The notes under the pieces are model-generated. The model saw nothing but the letters and a program-made list of their open reading frames with translations. It searched no databases and had not been told where the DNA came from. DNA of 58,256 nt from an uncultured Bacteroidota bacterium (GTDB lineage: Bacteria; Bacteroidota; Bacteroidia; Chitinophagales; Chitinophagaceae). How positions within the stretch are numbered: position 1 is the stretch's first letter; each line of letters starts with the position of its first letter. Of this stretch, positions 52,151 through 58,256 are shown in pieces. The position numbers and the translations under genes were made by a program. The stretch spans positions 1 to 58,256 of the forward strand of contig CALEZD010000037.1 in assembly GCA_937928385.1 (NCBI GenBank), read 5' to 3'.

Positions 52151-54721
52151 TTAAAAACCGCCGCCGCCACTGTTATCATCATCTTTGTCTTTTATATTAT
52201 CACGGTCTTTATTCGTATCTGGTTTGCTTTCTGCTTTATTACCCCTACCGTTGCGCTTTCTGCCGCCAAAACCCTTGTTTTCGCTGGATCCGAAGCGGTA
52301 AGAGAAGGTAATATTGCCTATGCGGGTTTCCCTGTCGCTGTAATTTGTTTGCAGGTATTGGCCAAAATCGAAGTCTGTCGTGTATTTGCGGGTATTGAAA
52401 ATATCAGAAACATTTAACACGAGGTTAGCTTTCCCATCCCAGAAATTCTTGCGTATGGCTACGTCCAGCCAGTATGCTTCTTCCCTGAATCCCTGCGCCA
52501 CCACCTTGGGGCCTTCGTAGTTTCCGTTTACCTGTACCGAGAAGTTTTTGGGGAGTTTTACGGTCGTGTTCAACTTGGCAAACCAGCCCAAACCGCTGTT
52601 GTCCAATGCCGGGTCGATATTACTGCCCAGTATCTGGTTATAAAAGAGGTTGGTATTCAAGGTCATATCCCATACACGAGGTACTAATTGCACTTGTCCG
52701 GTGAGTTCCAGCCCATAAGTAAGCCCTGCATTCAGGTTGCGGCGTTGAGTCAGTGATTTACCATCATTATGTAGTATTCTGTAACGCTCTATCAGGTTTT
52801 GAGTGTATTGGTAGTAACCACTTACAATAATGTTATGACCTTTGTCGTACAGCTTATTGTAGTTCAGTTCAAAGTTGTGTATGAACTCCGGCACCAGGTC
52901 GGGGTTGCCCACGCTGGTATCCTGCGGGTTCGACAGGTCTACGAAAGGCAGCAGGTGCCAGAAGCGGGGCCTGTGCGTACGGCGTGTATAACTGAAATAC
53001 ACGCTCTGGCTCTTAGGCAATTCATAAGACACAAATGCCGACGGGAACAGGTTCAGGAATTCATTTTTGTAATTGCCCTGCACCTGTGTGGTGGTACCTG
53101 CATAATATGCGTATTCCAACCTTAACCCACCCTGGTAGCGAAACTTGCCAACTTTGTCGCTCCAACTGGTGTATGCTGCATATATCTGTTGGGTATAGTC
53201 ATATCCATTGAAAAGGATACTATCGATAGTAGTGCCGGTACCTGCAGAATCTGTAGTTGGCTTATTGTCGCTGCTCAACCAGAATAGCTGCGACTTCAAT
53301 CCTGTTTCCAGTTTACCGTTTTTAGTCAACATCGGCGATACATAGTCTATCTGTGAGTTGAGGCTATTGTTGCCGCTCGTGCTGGGTGCGTCCTGGTATA
53401 TAGGGCCTGCTATCAGTACATCGCCTGAGTTATAGGTGTTGGTTGTGTATTCCTGTTGTCCGTCCCTCCACGATGTAGCGAATGTGCTGTTAGCTGTCAG
53501 TTCGCGCTCTTTTTTGGCAAACTTCCTTTTGTAATCCAGAGAAGTAGACGATGAGATGGGCCCGCCACCTGAGTTAAACTCGCGTTCCTGGCGGTATGCC
53601 AAATCGTTCTCAGAACGATACTCACTAAGCACGGAATTCCCCTTACCTCCCCAATACATTTTATTGAGGTTCTGGGTCAGTGTTACACTGTTATTGGTAT
53701 CTATCCTGTACTCCGCACCTATACTATTGAAGAAACCATTGAATATGCGCAGATTGTCCTCATAGCTGTCAGAAGAGCCGCTGTTAAATTGGTTATCCCT
53801 TAAAGTTGTGTTGCGATGATAGTTCCTGTTTTGCCTGAAGCTGCTGTTCAGAAAAACATTCCATTTCTCATTTTTCATATTCAGGTTCAGGCTGCCGTTA
53901 TACTTATCGCGTGTGCCTGCACCGAGGTTGATGCTGCCATTAAAGCCGAATTTCTTTTCTCTTTTGGTAATGATATTAATGATACCCGTCATTCCTGTAG
54001 CATCGTATTTGGCAGATGGGTTGGTAATCACCTCTACCTGGTCGATACTGGAAGCGGGCAGGCTTTGTAAAGCGGTAGCCTCATCTCCACCTAACAATGT
54101 GGCGGGTTTACCATCTATCAGTATGGTTACGTTGCTTTTACCCCTCAGGCTTACAGCGCCATCTACATCTACCGATACGGAGGGTACGTTCTGCAACACA
54201 TCGCTGGCACTGCCACCAGAACTGGTAATATTCTTATCTACATTAAATATTTTCTTATCAATACCCATTTCCATCATAGGGCGCTCACTAACTATCTCCA
54301 CTGCCTCCATCATCTGCGTAGTAGTATTTACGCTTATCCGGCCCAGGTTTTTCACGGGCTCATTTTCCGTTATGTTTACGCTTAACGTTTTGGTGCTGAA
54401 TCCTATACCACTGATACGCACCAGAAAAGTTCCTATTCCTGCAGGAGATATTTCAAATTGTCCGCTCTCGTCGGTGATGCTGCCATTGACTACAGATGAA
54501 TCAGCAGTTTTGAGCAGTGTAACGGTAGCATAAGGCACCGGGGTGTTCTTAGTACCGGCCACTATTCCTTTTACCGAACTGTTCTGCGCATATATTGAAA
54601 ATGTATTGACTGTTAAAAAAACTATTAACGCGATTAAACTTCTGCCCACAATAAACTGTCTGTTGATAAAAAATAAAATGCAAATGTATGAACATTTAAA
54701 CAGCAGGGCTGTTAAAGCCAT
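52151..54721 (-). CDS. Outer-membrane beta-barrel (OMP_b-brl_3) TonB-dependent receptor-like protein
   Basis: An 856-residue outer-membrane protein with a signal segment, a CarboxypepD_reg-like domain (GIVAGTKNTPVPYATVTLLK), a plug (VLQNVPSVSVDVDGAVSLRG, INIITKREKK) and a large barrel. The tail after the barrel is Gly/Asp/Lys-rich (last ~40 residues), unusual for a barrel that normally ends in an aromatic residue. The ATG at 54721 is used, but a GTG at 54649 gives a neater signal peptide (MGRSLIALIVFLTVNTFSIY) and has a TACATTTG box at 54688-54681 upstream, so the true start may be downstream. Confidence 0.82.
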   Translation of the reverse strand: MALTALLFKCSYICILFFINRQFIVGRSLIALIVFLTVNTFSIYAQNSSVKGIVAGTKNTPVPYATVTLLKTADSSVVNGSITDESGQFEISPAGIGTFLVRISGIGFSTKTLSVNITENEPVKNLGRISVNTTTQMMEAVEIVSERPMMEMGIDKKIFNVDKNITSSGGSASDVLQNVPSVSVDVDGAVSLRGKSNVTILIDGKPATLLGGDEATALQSLPASSIDQVEVITNPSAKYDATGMTGIINIITKREKKFGFNGSINLGAGTRDKYNGSLNLNMKNEKWNVFLNSSFRQNRNYHRNTTLRDNQFNSGSSDSYEDNLRIFNGFFNSIGAEYRIDTNNSVTLTQNLNKMYWGGKGNSVLSEYRSENDLAYRQEREFNSGGGPISSSTSLDYKRKFAKKERELTANSTFATSWRDGQQEYTTNTYNSGDVLIAGPIYQDAPSTSGNNSLNSQIDYVSPMLTKNGKLETGLKSQLFWLSSDNKPTTDSAGTGTTIDSILFNGYDYTQQIYAAYTSWSDKVGKFRYQGGLRLEYAYYAGTTTQVQGNYKNEFLNLFPSAFVSYELPKSQSVYFSYTRRTHRPRFWHLLPFVDLSNPQDTSVGNPDLVPEFIHNFELNYNKLYDKGHNIIVSGYYQYTQNLIERYRILHNDGKSLTQRRNLNAGLTYGLELTGQVQLVPRVWDMTLNTNLFYNQILGSNIDPALDNSGLGWFAKLNTTVKLPKNFSVQVNGNYEGPKVVAQGFREEAYWLDVAIRKNFWDGKANLVLNVSDIFNTRKYTTDFDFGQYLQTNYSDRETRIGNITFSYRFGSSENKGFGGRKRNGRGNKAESKPDTNKDRDNIKDKDDDNSGGGGF
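54681..54688 (-). promoter_or_regulatory. Internal -7 box for the OMP_b-brl_3 gene
   Basis: Minus-strand TACATTTG matches TAnnTTTG. Transcription would begin near 54674, which would exclude the ATG at 54721 and leave the GTG at 54649 as start. Confidence 0.4.
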
Positions 54722-54782
54722 TGATATACATGCAAATACATTTGATAATCAAAGAGGACAGACGGATTTTCGTAGGTGTGGT

Positions 54783-54804
54783 TTAATGGCCTGCAAGCCA
54801 TTAA
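54783..54804. repeat. 8-bp inverted repeat upstream of the OMP gene
   Basis: TTAATGGC (54783-54790) and GCCATTAA (54797-54804) are separated by CTGCAA. The position, 62-83 nt before the ATG on the minus strand, suits an operator, but none is known here. Confidence 0.4.
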
Positions 54805-54955
54805 CATAGTTTTACCGTATATCGATAAATAATGTACAAGGTGCAGAAAAATATACTGAATATAAGAAGCAGGGCCAGGAATATATTACTGATGATACTT
54901 AGGAAAATATTCTACTACTAATACTAAATCCCATATAAGTGACAGGCCGAATTTT

Positions 54956-54991
54956 GCAGCCTTTGCAGTACTTGTTTACTGCAAAGGCTGC
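54956..54991 (-). terminator. 15-bp hairpin downstream of the sigma-operon outer-membrane gene
   Basis: A 15-bp perfect stem (54956-54970 with 54977-54991) lies just after the stop of the gene at 55000. There is no U-run on the minus strand, so it may act as an mRNA end stabiliser rather than a true terminator. Confidence 0.5.
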
Positions 54992-54999
54992 TGATGATA

Positions 55000-55818
55000 T
55001 TATATCCCTCCGAAACGCAAACCTATAGAGAAGGGATGTTGTTCAAGTGCATTTTCGGCAAGCGGTGTCACCTGGTAACTGGCATATAACCTGAAGTACC
55101 CGTCCAGCCCGAATTCCGCAGTGACACAACTATTAAAGTCACTGAAGTTGAACTTGTCATGGTTTTTTTGCTTACCCCGTTCGTTAGATACTTGCTTTGT
55201 CCATGATGCCAGCCTGTAGCCCCCTGTAATACCAACACCGTATACAAACCAGGATTTGGGTGCTGCTTTGGTTTTAAAGGTCAGCATCAACGGCACGCTC
55301 AGGTAAGTAAAGCCCAGTTTGTTTTTGGTAATGGTTTGTACCGTATCCAGGTATGCCATAGGGCTCACTTCATTAATATAGGTCACGGGACGGTTGAAGC
55401 GGAAATTATACATCTGCAGACCCACACCGGTACCCACAAATATCTTTTGTCCTCCACCATTCACCAGTTTCCAACTGGTAATTACAGGCCATACATTCAC
55501 ATTCCACGATTTACCGCTGCGCAGGTTGAACAGGTTTTCATTCTGATACGCATCAGGTACGTTCAGCAGGCTTTGGGCGGCAGTACTGCTATAGTTGCTT
55601 TTATCCTGCAAAGAATTAAGTCCTATATCCACTATACCCACCTCAACGTCAAACTTTTTTTCTACTTTATTATCCTCCTTTTTAGTTTCAGAGTTGATGG
55701 CAAATCCGTCTGAGCCGAGAGATATACTCATTTTCTTTTTTTCTTTCTCTTGTGCTGTAGCTGTAGTGAAAGACAATATGGCTAACCCTACTATTGCAAA
55801 TAATATCCTGTATTTCAT
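55000..55818 (-). CDS. Outer-membrane beta-barrel protein
   Basis: A 272-residue exported protein with a signal peptide (MKYRILFAIVGLAILSFTTATAQ), a charged linker and alternating beta-strands (WNVNVWPVITSWKLV, FVGTGVGLQMYNF, FRLYASYQVTPL). It ends in an aromatic-containing strand (FSIGLRFGGI), typical of small OmpA/porin-like barrels. It is the last gene of the sigma - anti-sigma operon, 11 nt after the anti-sigma gene, so it is likely the regulon's main output or a signal-linked component. Confidence 0.75.
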   Translation of the reverse strand: MKYRILFAIVGLAILSFTTATAQEKEKKKMSISLGSDGFAINSETKKEDNKVEKKFDVEVGIVDIGLNSLQDKSNYSSTAAQSLLNVPDAYQNENLFNLRSGKSWNVNVWPVITSWKLVNGGGQKIFVGTGVGLQMYNFRFNRPVTYINEVSPMAYLDTVQTITKNKLGFTYLSVPLMLTFKTKAAPKSWFVYGVGITGGYRLASWTKQVSNERGKQKNHDKFNFSDFNSCVTAEFGLDGYFRLYASYQVTPLAENALEQHPFSIGLRFGGI

Positions 55819-55829
55819 CTTTATTTTTT

Positions 55830-56675
55830 TTAAAGTCTTACTGTAAATAGTTCTTTTTTACCAATGCGGAAACTAACTTCTGCATCTGTATTTTTTATTT
55901 GTTCTCTTATTGTTTTAGCGGCGGTTAGTTTTTCATTTACTTCTTCCTCCAGCCGTTCAAGCCCTGCGGGTTTTTCGCCTAAAACAGCTGCTATAAAGCT
56001 ATTTTTCCTGTCAACCGGTTTAGGTATTGCGGACACCTGTTCCTGCTGTTCAGCTATTGCTTTGTCTTTGGGTATAGTTACTTCAACAATGTATTCTGCG
56101 GTGTCATTGTTCTCTGTTGATTTTACTATCACCTCTTCTCGTTCTGCAACCGGCCGTACAGGAGTCGGTATTTTATCAACCGGTTTGTGTACTTGTTCCG
56201 CTACCGTTTTATTTTTGGTTGTTGGCTGGGTTGTTCTCACGGCAACAGTGTTCACAGGTGGTTTTGAATGGAGCTCTTGCTTTTCTTCGGGCTCTTCTTT
56301 AATAACAGGTGGCGGGGTAGTTACAGGTTCTGTTATGGTTTCTTTTTTCACAACAACAGGTTGTAATTCTTCTTTGCTCTGGCGATTGATGCTGAACAGG
56401 ACGATGAATAGTATAACACTTGCTGCTGCGGCGTAGGTTTTCCAGCCACCCAGCCACATAGTTCTTCCTCCGGGTTCTGTTTTCAACAACGTCTCCTTAC
56501 CGGTAAACACTACAGACTCGTCAGGCTGCAGGCGGGTGGCGGCATAGGCCTCCAACTCCTGTTTCAGTTCAGGACGCTGTGCTACAAAGTCCAGCAGGGC
56601 TTTCTCCTGTTCCGGTGCCAACTCCCTGTCTGCATACAGCAGCATATACTCCTCATAGTTCTCCATATTCACCAT
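55830..56675 (-). CDS. Putative membrane anti-sigma factor
   Basis: A 281-residue single-pass membrane protein. The cytoplasmic N-terminus (YEEYMLLYADRELAPEQEKALLDFV) resembles zinc-finger-like anti-sigma N-termini without the histidine-cysteine ligands. One helix lies near residues 80-97 (YAAAASVILFIVLF). The long periplasmic part is Pro/Glu/Thr/Lys-rich (about 100-210) and then charged-helical. Its position, 11 nt after an ECF sigma gene, is the main evidence. Confidence 0.75.
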   Translation of the reverse strand: MVNMENYEEYMLLYADRELAPEQEKALLDFVAQRPELKQELEAYAATRLQPDESVVFTGKETLLKTEPGGRTMWLGGWKTYAAAASVILFIVLFSINRQSKEELQPVVVKKETITEPVTTPPPVIKEEPEEKQELHSKPPVNTVAVRTTQPTTKNKTVAEQVHKPVDKIPTPVRPVAEREEVIVKSTENNDTAEYIVEVTIPKDKAIAEQQEQVSAIPKPVDRKNSFIAAVLGEKPAGLERLEEEVNEKLTAAKTIREQIKNTDAEVSFRIGKKELFTVRL

Positions 56676-56686
56676 AGCTTCTGTTT

Positions 56687-57169
56687 TTATATTACATGTT
56701 CCACACTTACCAGGTAGTCCTTCAGGATTTTGCGCGCGCGGTGCAGGTATACTTTCACCTGCGAGTCGGACAACCCGGTTATTTGCGCTATTTCGTCATA
56801 ACTATACCCCTCGTAGTCCTTCAGCAGTACCAATGCCCGCGCCTGTTCGTCCAGCCTGGACAGGGCCCTGTCCAATACTTTCTTCAGGTCGCTGTTAGCG
56901 ATGGTTTCTATCCTGTTATCCTTCACCTCTTCTTTGTAGCTGATGCGGTTCTGTTTCCGGTACAGGTCTACCGACTGCCTGTATGCCACCTGGAAGAGGA
57001 ATGATTTGGCCTTAGCAGGTACCACATCTTTCCTTTTCTGCCAAAGAACTTCGAAGCTGTTTTGCGTAATATCCCTTGCGTCCTCGCCATTGCCCGTGCA
57101 CTTGCAGGCGAAGCGGTACACCGCATCAGACCACTCGCGTACGCAAGAATTATACTCATTAAGCTCCAT
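56687..57169 (-). CDS. ECF (sigma-70 family) RNA polymerase sigma factor
   Basis: A 160-residue ECF sigma factor. Region 2 is seen in DITQNSFEVLWQKRKDVV and FLFQVAYRQSVDLYRK, and region 4 in YEGYSYDEIAQITGLSDSQVKVYLHRARKILKDYL. No sigma-1.1 or region 3. It heads an operon with the membrane anti-sigma protein and an outer-membrane protein, an arrangement typical of Bacteroidetes envelope responses. Confidence 0.92.
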   Translation of the reverse strand: MELNEYNSCVREWSDAVYRFACKCTGNGEDARDITQNSFEVLWQKRKDVVPAKAKSFLFQVAYRQSVDLYRKQNRISYKEEVKDNRIETIANSDLKKVLDRALSRLDEQARALVLLKDYEGYSYDEIAQITGLSDSQVKVYLHRARKILKDYLVSVEHVI

Positions 57170-57255
57170 TCGTATAATAAATCGGGGGAAGTGTAGAAAA
57201 GTTACAGAATATCTCGATATTTTTTCTCAGAGCCTTACTGGTATTTCAGGGCATA

Positions 57256-57282
57256 AGAAAGCCCGCTATCAGCGGGCTTTCT
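57256..57282 (-). terminator. Terminator hairpin between two outer-membrane gene units
   Basis: An 11-bp perfect stem (57256-57266 with 57272-57282, loop TATCA) follows the minus-strand gene at 57303. The GC-rich AGCCCGC core and adjacent T residues support termination. It separates the gene from the sigma operon. Confidence 0.7.
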
Positions 57283-57302
57283 ACTAATAACAGTTTTGTT
57301 AT

Positions 57303-58016
57303 CTACAGGCCTGTAATACAGATACCTATAGAATATGGTGTAAGAGCAGGGCCCTGGTTTTCTTTATACAGGTTGGTAAGGTTGTATGTGCCCATTAAAG
57401 TAAAGTTGCCATAGCCCAGGCGAAGCGTACCTGCAAAACGCCATGTTTCGAGGAAGCGTTTAGTATTAACCTTGTTCACAATCTTGGTGCCATCCTCTCT
57501 GCCCCTGGTATGCGCACCCAGCAAGGAGCCCACCCTGAGGCCTGCTGCTGCCTTGAACCCCTTGTTGCGGTTGTTCTTATTGCCATAAAAACGTATCTCA
57601 AACGGTGCTTCTATATATGTAGTAGTTACTTTGTATTTTTTATAATTAGTGGTTTCAGGCGTAAACCTGGCCTGGGCGTTAGTATCATTATCTGTCAATA
57701 CTATTTGCTGGTCTTTCAGGTAAATATTATCAACACCTACACCCACGCCTGCGGCAAAACTGAAATGTGATTTCTTAATCGGGAAATCGTAACATATATA
57801 ACCATTGAAGCCACGGCCTATCCCTGTTGTCTTTATCGAGTCGGGGGCGTTGAGCCAGCCATTATACATAAACTGCAGCATCAGGAAATCGCGCGAGGGC
57901 TTGGAGAAGCTGGTTTTCTCAGCTTTTGTGCCGTCTTTTACCACATCCTGCGCTTGCAGAGATGTACTGTTTAATATAAGTACGGCCATAGCCCCCAAAG
58001 CGTAACGTAGCATCAT
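57303..58016 (-). CDS. Outer-membrane beta-barrel protein
   Basis: A 237-residue exported protein with a signal peptide (LRYALGAMAVLILNSTSLQAQ). The body has many alternating strands (FSFAAGVGVGVDNIYLK, YIEAPFEIRFYG, AGLRVGSLLGAH, GTLRLGYGNFTLMG) and a final strand ending in GICITGL, as in small porin-like barrels. Of two adjacent ATGs (58016 and 58013) either is possible. Its own terminator follows; it may belong to the same envelope function as the barrel protein at 55000. Confidence 0.75.
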   Translation of the reverse strand: MMLRYALGAMAVLILNSTSLQAQDVVKDGTKAEKTSFSKPSRDFLMLQFMYNGWLNAPDSIKTTGIGRGFNGYICYDFPIKKSHFSFAAGVGVGVDNIYLKDQQIVLTDNDTNAQARFTPETTNYKKYKVTTTYIEAPFEIRFYGNKNNRNKGFKAAAGLRVGSLLGAHTRGREDGTKIVNKVNTKRFLETWRFAGTLRLGYGNFTLMGTYNLTNLYKENQGPALTPYSIGICITGL

Positions 58017-58127
58017 AAATTCGAATTGAAGCGCAAATATAGCATCCGTCCTACGTTTTATTTGTTAAAACTGGAATAATAGACACCTGCCACCCTGATA
58101 TGTTTTTTGCAGAAATCGATTTCTATG

Positions 58128-58159
58128 TTGTGCTGAAATATCAAATTTGCTTACCTTTG
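58128..58159 (+). promoter_or_regulatory. Promoter of tRNA-His
   Basis: TTG at 58128-58130 and TACCTTTG at 58152-58159, separated by 21 nt, give a full Bacteroidetes promoter. The predicted start at about 58166 lies 10 nt before the mature tRNA. Confidence 0.75.
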
Positions 58160-58175
58160 CTTCCCCATTTCACAC

Positions 58176-58250
58176 GGAGGCAGTAGCTCAGTTGGTTAGA
58201 GCATCGGATTGTGGTTCCGAAGGTCGTGGGTTCGAGACCCATTTGTCTCC
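58176..58250 (+). tRNA. tRNA-His (anticodon GTG)
   Basis: All four arms can be drawn. The anticodon arm (TCGGA loop TTGTGGT TCCGA) gives GTG, for histidine. The acceptor can be paired with the histidine-specific extra base G-1 (58176) opposite C73 (58250). The T loop is TTCGAGA. CCA is not encoded in the gene, so it must be added after transcription. Confidence 0.92.
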
Positions 58251-58256
58251 CTTGAT

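Overview
The window is a chromosomal segment of a Bacteroidota bacterium, most likely from the Chitinophagaceae or a close relative (inference). The signs are TonB-dependent receptors with an N-terminal CarboxypepD_reg-like domain, two proteins with type IX secretion C-terminal sorting domains, futalosine-pathway menaquinone synthesis (mqnC), an LpxH-type lipid A enzyme, and many start-proximal promoter boxes of the Bacteroidetes form TAnnTTTG. Two of these have a TTG exactly 21 bases upstream. Coding density is high and most of the window is ordinary core and cell-envelope chromosome. No prophage, CRISPR array or large integrated island is visible.

Layout. 1-9.0 kb: the homocysteine-binding module of methionine synthase, then a minus-strand series with a TonB-dependent receptor and a small unknown partner, a T9SS cargo protein, an exported pirin, and a run MerR regulator - CxxS thioredoxin - histidine ammonia-lyase - TerB-like protein. 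9.1-17.6 kb: mqnC, a TSUP permease, a methionine-type aminotransferase coupled to mannose-1-phosphate guanylyltransferase, a 587-bp non-coding stretch, and a glycosyltransferase behind a membrane-anchored patatin. 17.7-24.4 kb: a small Cys-rich lipoprotein, a VWA protein with two acetyltransferase-like genes, and DNA polymerase I. 24.5-30.2 kb: lpxH - sixA-like phosphatase - APH/RapZ fusion kinase, divergent from a SAM-I riboswitch that leads a trans-sulfuration enzyme and homoserine dehydrogenase. 30.2-34.0 kb: a repeat- and hairpin-rich stretch, a GNAT, a second small Cys-rich lipoprotein, a small membrane protein, a T9SS SGNH hydrolase, and a REP-associated tyrosine transposase framed by 31-bp perfect inverted repeats with nested hairpins. 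34.1-41.1 kb: a B12-dependent radical SAM protein, VOC protein, amine oxidase, DUF1801, TIGR02757, cyclophilin and CorA. 41.1-47.1 kb: an accessory-looking group (GT2, second B12 radical SAM protein, two methyltransferases, nucleotidyltransferase, Wzz-like protein). 47.1-58.3 kb: methylmalonyl-CoA epimerase, iscS-iscU-iscA, a DUF349 repeat protein, DUF4197, an OMP_b-brl_3 receptor, an ECF sigma - anti-sigma - outer-membrane protein operon, another outer-membrane protein, and tRNA-His(GTG).

Genes that work together. The SAM riboswitch operon (cystathionine synthase/lyase and homoserine dehydrogenase), the MetH module and the methionine aminotransferase all belong to methionine metabolism. LpxH, the APH-RapZ kinase, manC, Wzz and the glycosyltransferases belong to the cell envelope. 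The most distinctive elements are the RayT unit with its paired double-hairpin ends, the B12-radical SAM/methyltransferase group, the APH-RapZ fusion, the pair of paralogous Cys-rich lipoproteins, and the stand-alone MetH homocysteine domain that keeps the zinc cysteines at the same residue numbers as the E. coli enzyme. I did not find convincing evidence of an entirely new system. The last part of the findings lists the places where one could be hidden.
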